From an uncultured Prevotellaceae bacterium (GTDB taxonomy: Bacteria; Bacteroidota; Bacteroidia; Bacteroidales; Bacteroidaceae), in NCBI GenBank assembly GCA_900316475.1, contig ONDA01000013.1, positions 1 to 61,509 of the forward strand: a stretch of DNA of 61,509 nt. The letters are read 5' to 3'. Positions within the stretch are counted from its first letter, which is position 1; each line of letters starts with the position of its first letter. The translations under genes and the position numbers were made by a program. The notes beneath the pieces were generated by a model. It worked only from the letters and a program-made list of their open reading frames with translations. It was not told the origin of the DNA and did no database searches. Shown piece after piece: positions 59,644 to 61,509 of this stretch.

Positions 59644-59874
59644 AGTTTTTTATTAATGTTGTTTGGTAATAGATTTCGTGGAAAAGGAGCGGGGCACCGT
59701 TCAGAAACAACATGACCTCTGGAACCGCTAAGTATCTTCGAGATGTTGAATCTGCAAATGCCCACGTCTCCATGACGTGAGCAAGGCAGACAATCTTTTC
59801 TCGATAATACTTTTGAATTAGCGGTTCTTGAGGTCTACGAGAAAGCTGTCTTAAGCTCTATTTCTTTCTTTTCT
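59644..59874. other. Gap with a coding-like minus-strand stretch
   Basis: On the minus strand about 59650-59840 reads as an open, protein-like frame (QKYYREKIVCLAHVMETWAF, then STSRRYLAVPEVMLF). It is out of phase with the downstream gene and has no clear promoter. It may be the remnant of a gene. I see no RNA or hairpin. Confidence 0.3.
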
Positions 59875-60798
59875 TTATCTGTTCATTTGGAGTTTCAGAG
59901 CCTCATAATAGGCTCTAACAGCCTCCTCGTCTATGCCAAAGTCCTTGCAATTGGCTTCTGTTACATATTCTGGCAGACACGAAATATATCCCTTATAATA
60001 GCCACGATAACTCTGTGACTTACCATTTAATCGGAAACAATCTTTACCGATTGATTTTACTGTAGTAGGAATAAAAATCTCTGTCAACTTAGGTACTACA
60101 GGATCAAATGCGGCTGCAGGAGATTGGTCTATAAAAGTAAAGGCCAGATCTTCTATAATCTCCAACCCCTCTGGAAGAATAACTTTCTCTAATGGAACTC
60201 TAAAACAGCCTTTCTTCTGAATACGTTTCAAAGTTCTTGGGAATGATATTTTACTAATAATCAATCGGGAAAAAGCTTTCTCTCCTATTTCCGTTACGGT
60301 ATATCTGCTCCCGTTAAACTCAACGTATTCAGGTATGGCAATTTCACTCCCCTCGTATTCATATTCTACAACCATGACAGTCTTTTCGGTTTCCGACAGG
60401 ATAGAGAAAGCAAACGTTTGCTCATCTTCTGTTTTTGCCAGAAAATAAGAGAGTTTCTTTTTCTTTTGCATCCCAGTCGTCGCCACTGCCGTCTGAACCT
60501 TGTGTTTGGTATATGTTCTCAAGGCTCTACTAATAGGTTTAGGTGCTTTTGTTTGTTCCGTAGCATTAGGATCTATCTTGGTACCGTCTGCTTTACGAAT
60601 AATCAAAACATTCGACTTCGGCATCCTCTTGACCTCAGCATCCTCATCATTTGTCAGCTGATAATAGATGTCCTTCTTGCCGATGTCAAGATTAAAGACC
60701 TTCAGCGATTCCCCGTCGTTCGTCACAATGATATCCTGTGCCGTCAGGTAGCTCGTAAAAAAGCCACTCATTAGAATGATAAATAACAGTCTCTTCAT
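59875..60798 (-). CDS. Secreted BspA-type LRR protein
   Basis: 307 aa. The signal peptide ends near YLTAQ. Residues 20-130 are a unique basic domain (IVTNDGESLKVFNLDIGKKD). Residues 150-260 carry LRR_5 repeats (YTVTEIGEKAFSRLIIS, VILPEGLEIIEDLAF, IFIPTTVKSIGKDCF). Such proteins are surface or secreted adhesins in Prevotella. Full length, with its own promoter. It contrasts with the two LRR remnants at 0.13 and 9.5 kb. Confidence 0.82.
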   Translation of the reverse strand: MKRLLFIILMSGFFTSYLTAQDIIVTNDGESLKVFNLDIGKKDIYYQLTNDEDAEVKRMPKSNVLIIRKADGTKIDPNATEQTKAPKPISRALRTYTKHKVQTAVATTGMQKKKKLSYFLAKTEDEQTFAFSILSETEKTVMVVEYEYEGSEIAIPEYVEFNGSRYTVTEIGEKAFSRLIISKISFPRTLKRIQKKGCFRVPLEKVILPEGLEIIEDLAFTFIDQSPAAAFDPVVPKLTEIFIPTTVKSIGKDCFRLNGKSQSYRGYYKGYISCLPEYVTEANCKDFGIDEEAVRAYYEALKLQMNR

Positions 60799-60834
60799 AA
60801 TCAGATTCTTGTTTCGTTAGTCATTGATGCTTGC

Positions 60835-60842
60835 AAAGGTAA
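60835..60842 (-). promoter_or_regulatory. -7 box (TACCTTTG) for the LRR gene
   Basis: Perfect match on the minus strand, 36 nt before the ATG at 60798. Confidence 0.7.
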
Positions 60843-61058
60843 TAAATACGGAGCAAAACGCCAAACGTTTTGTCAGTTTTATTTTTCGTTGTTCCTAAAT
60901 TCCGCAGCACTTTAATTTAACTTTCTTTATAAGTATCTGAGCAACAAAAAGTTCTTCGACGCGCGAAGCGGCAAAGCCAAGCGGCCCAGGATTTTGTCAT
61001 GTCAGATTTTTCACTTACCTTAGTGCTGCAATTCAAGACAAGCAAAATCATCAATGAC

Positions 61059-61125
61059 ATGGCAAAGGTACAACAAAAATCTGAGAAAGTCACTCCTTTT
61101 GGAGGAATATTTCACGTAAGAGAAA
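61059..61125 (+). pseudogene. IS1380-family transposase, N-terminal fragment
   Basis: The frame MAKVQQKSEKVTPFGGIFHV matches the first twenty residues of IS1380 transposases. It then loses similarity and stops at 61238. It lies 2 kb downstream of the C-terminal fragment in the same orientation, so the two cannot be halves of one simply interrupted gene. The remaining sequence of 60843-61320 holds nothing else I can identify. Confidence 0.65.
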
Positions 61126-61270
61126 GGGGAAGGTGGGCGCTACCCATACATAATCACGTCTGCAGTGGCAAGGCAATCGTCAGATGGAGAGGCAAACTGC
61201 AAAATGTAGTCTACATCACTATTTGTTGCGGATTTTAGGGGGAACTCTTGCATCTTAGCACATTTTTTTG

Positions 61271-61278
61271 TAATTTTG
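61271..61278 (+). promoter_or_regulatory. -7 box (TAATTTTG) for the last gene
   Basis: Consensus match 44 nt before the ATG at 61323. Confidence 0.65.
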
Positions 61279-61322
61279 CCGCCCGAAAAGAAATCATTAA
61301 CAGATAACATTAGCTACACAAG

Positions 61323-61509
61323 ATGAAAAAGTTATGGACAATTCTGGCGCTCATGCTGCCTTCGCTGGGCTTTGCCCAGTGGCGCGTGGGTGTCAACGGT
61401 GGTGCTGACTACAATCACTTCATCATCGACAAACACTATCAGACGGACTATGTGTACGACGACCGCTGGGGTGTTACCCTCGGCGTCATGGGACAGTATG
61501 ACGTCAACG
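61323..61509 (+). CDS. Outer-membrane barrel protein, 5' part
   Basis: The gene runs off the window after 62 codons. The signal peptide KKLWTILALMLPSLGFAQ is followed by WRVGVNGGADYNHFII and WGVTLGVMGQYDVN, alternating strands as in porin-like OMP_b-brl/PorT-type proteins. Family assignment needs the rest of the gene. Confidence 0.65.
   Translation, partial: MKKLWTILALMLPSLGFAQWRVGVNGGADYNHFIIDKHYQTDYVYDDRWGVTLGVMGQYDVN

Noticed and set aside
58278-61238. One IS1380 element split in two
   Set aside because: The C-terminal fragment lies before the N-terminal fragment in the same orientation, with unrelated genes between, so they must come from separate copies.

Overview
The window looks like a chromosomal segment of a Prevotella-like member of the Bacteroidales. 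The main reason is the promoter grammar: most transcription units start with a TAnnTTTG -7 box, usually with TTTG about 19-20 nt upstream. Family content agrees: BspA-type leucine-rich repeats, DUF4199, DUF6452, DUF6048, DUF4374-like, DUF5107, DUF4956, AraC regulators with membrane N-termini, and IS1380-type transposase remnants. Recognisable Shine-Dalgarno sequences are scarce and several genes look leaderless. All identifications were made by eye from sequence, with no database search.

Layout. 0-3.4 kb: the 3' end of a 5S rRNA with its terminator, a decayed leucine-rich-repeat (LRR) fragment, anaerobic ribonucleotide reductase nrdD-nrdG, and on the minus strand an SRP RNA followed by tRNA-Thr(UGU). 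3.5-9 kb: an AraC regulator, then a tightly overlapped cluster (DUF4199, GT2 glycosyltransferase, DUF6452 lipoprotein, DUF6048 barrel, ApbE) ending with a Crp/Fnr regulator. 9.0-10.3 kb: a long, apparently structured RNA leader in front of an LRR gene that is cut off after about 70 codons and fused tail-to-tail with an orphan antitoxin-like gene. 10.3-13.3 kb: a secreted protein and a lipoprotein-type sensor histidine kinase. 13.3-22.8 kb: a cobalamin riboswitch followed by a TonB-dependent receptor, a DUF4374-like lipoprotein, an exported CbiK-type chelatase, a membrane-anchored CobN-like protein, an ExbB/MotA-like channel and a DUF2149 protein. I read this as one corrinoid or tetrapyrrole uptake and remodelling machine. 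22.9-27.8 kb: truA, a DMT transporter, fur, purA, hisS.

27.9-32.3 kb is accessory DNA. It holds a 362-bp element with inverted ends, 21-bp tandem repeats, then a four-gene cassette (AbiEi antitoxin, AbiEii nucleotidyltransferase toxin, WYL regulator, DEDDh exonuclease) lying between two identical copies of a 48-bp palindrome, and a second orphan antitoxin-like gene. 32.3-41.8 kb is mostly housekeeping: M3 peptidase, dCMP deaminase, S41 protease, DUF721, recF, TPR protein, ribH, a histidine-kinase-like protein that lacks its phosphoacceptor histidine, and exonuclease III. 42.2-54.7 kb is one long operon without SusC/SusD: GH31, two tandem histidine-phosphatase paralogues (the first without catalytic residues), a sugar porter, a DUF5107-TPR protein and a GH2 enzyme. 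54.8-61.5 kb: a VTC-type polyphosphate polymerase with a DUF4956 partner, an ATPase_2/DUF234 protein, two IS1380 fragments, a hypothetical gene, an intact LRR protein and the start of an outer-membrane protein.

The most distinctive structural signal is repetitive DNA at gene borders. Heptamer arrays of several related sequences (KTRAnnn-like) abut start or stop codons, and one lies in frame inside hisS. A 21-bp family occurs at two loci 14 kb apart. A 119-bp double-hairpin element sits in frame in the DUF5107 gene. The strongest candidates for under-described biology are the palindrome-bounded AbiE/WYL/exonuclease cassette, the riboswitch-controlled extracytoplasmic chelatase operon, and the structured RNA at 9.1-9.5 kb.
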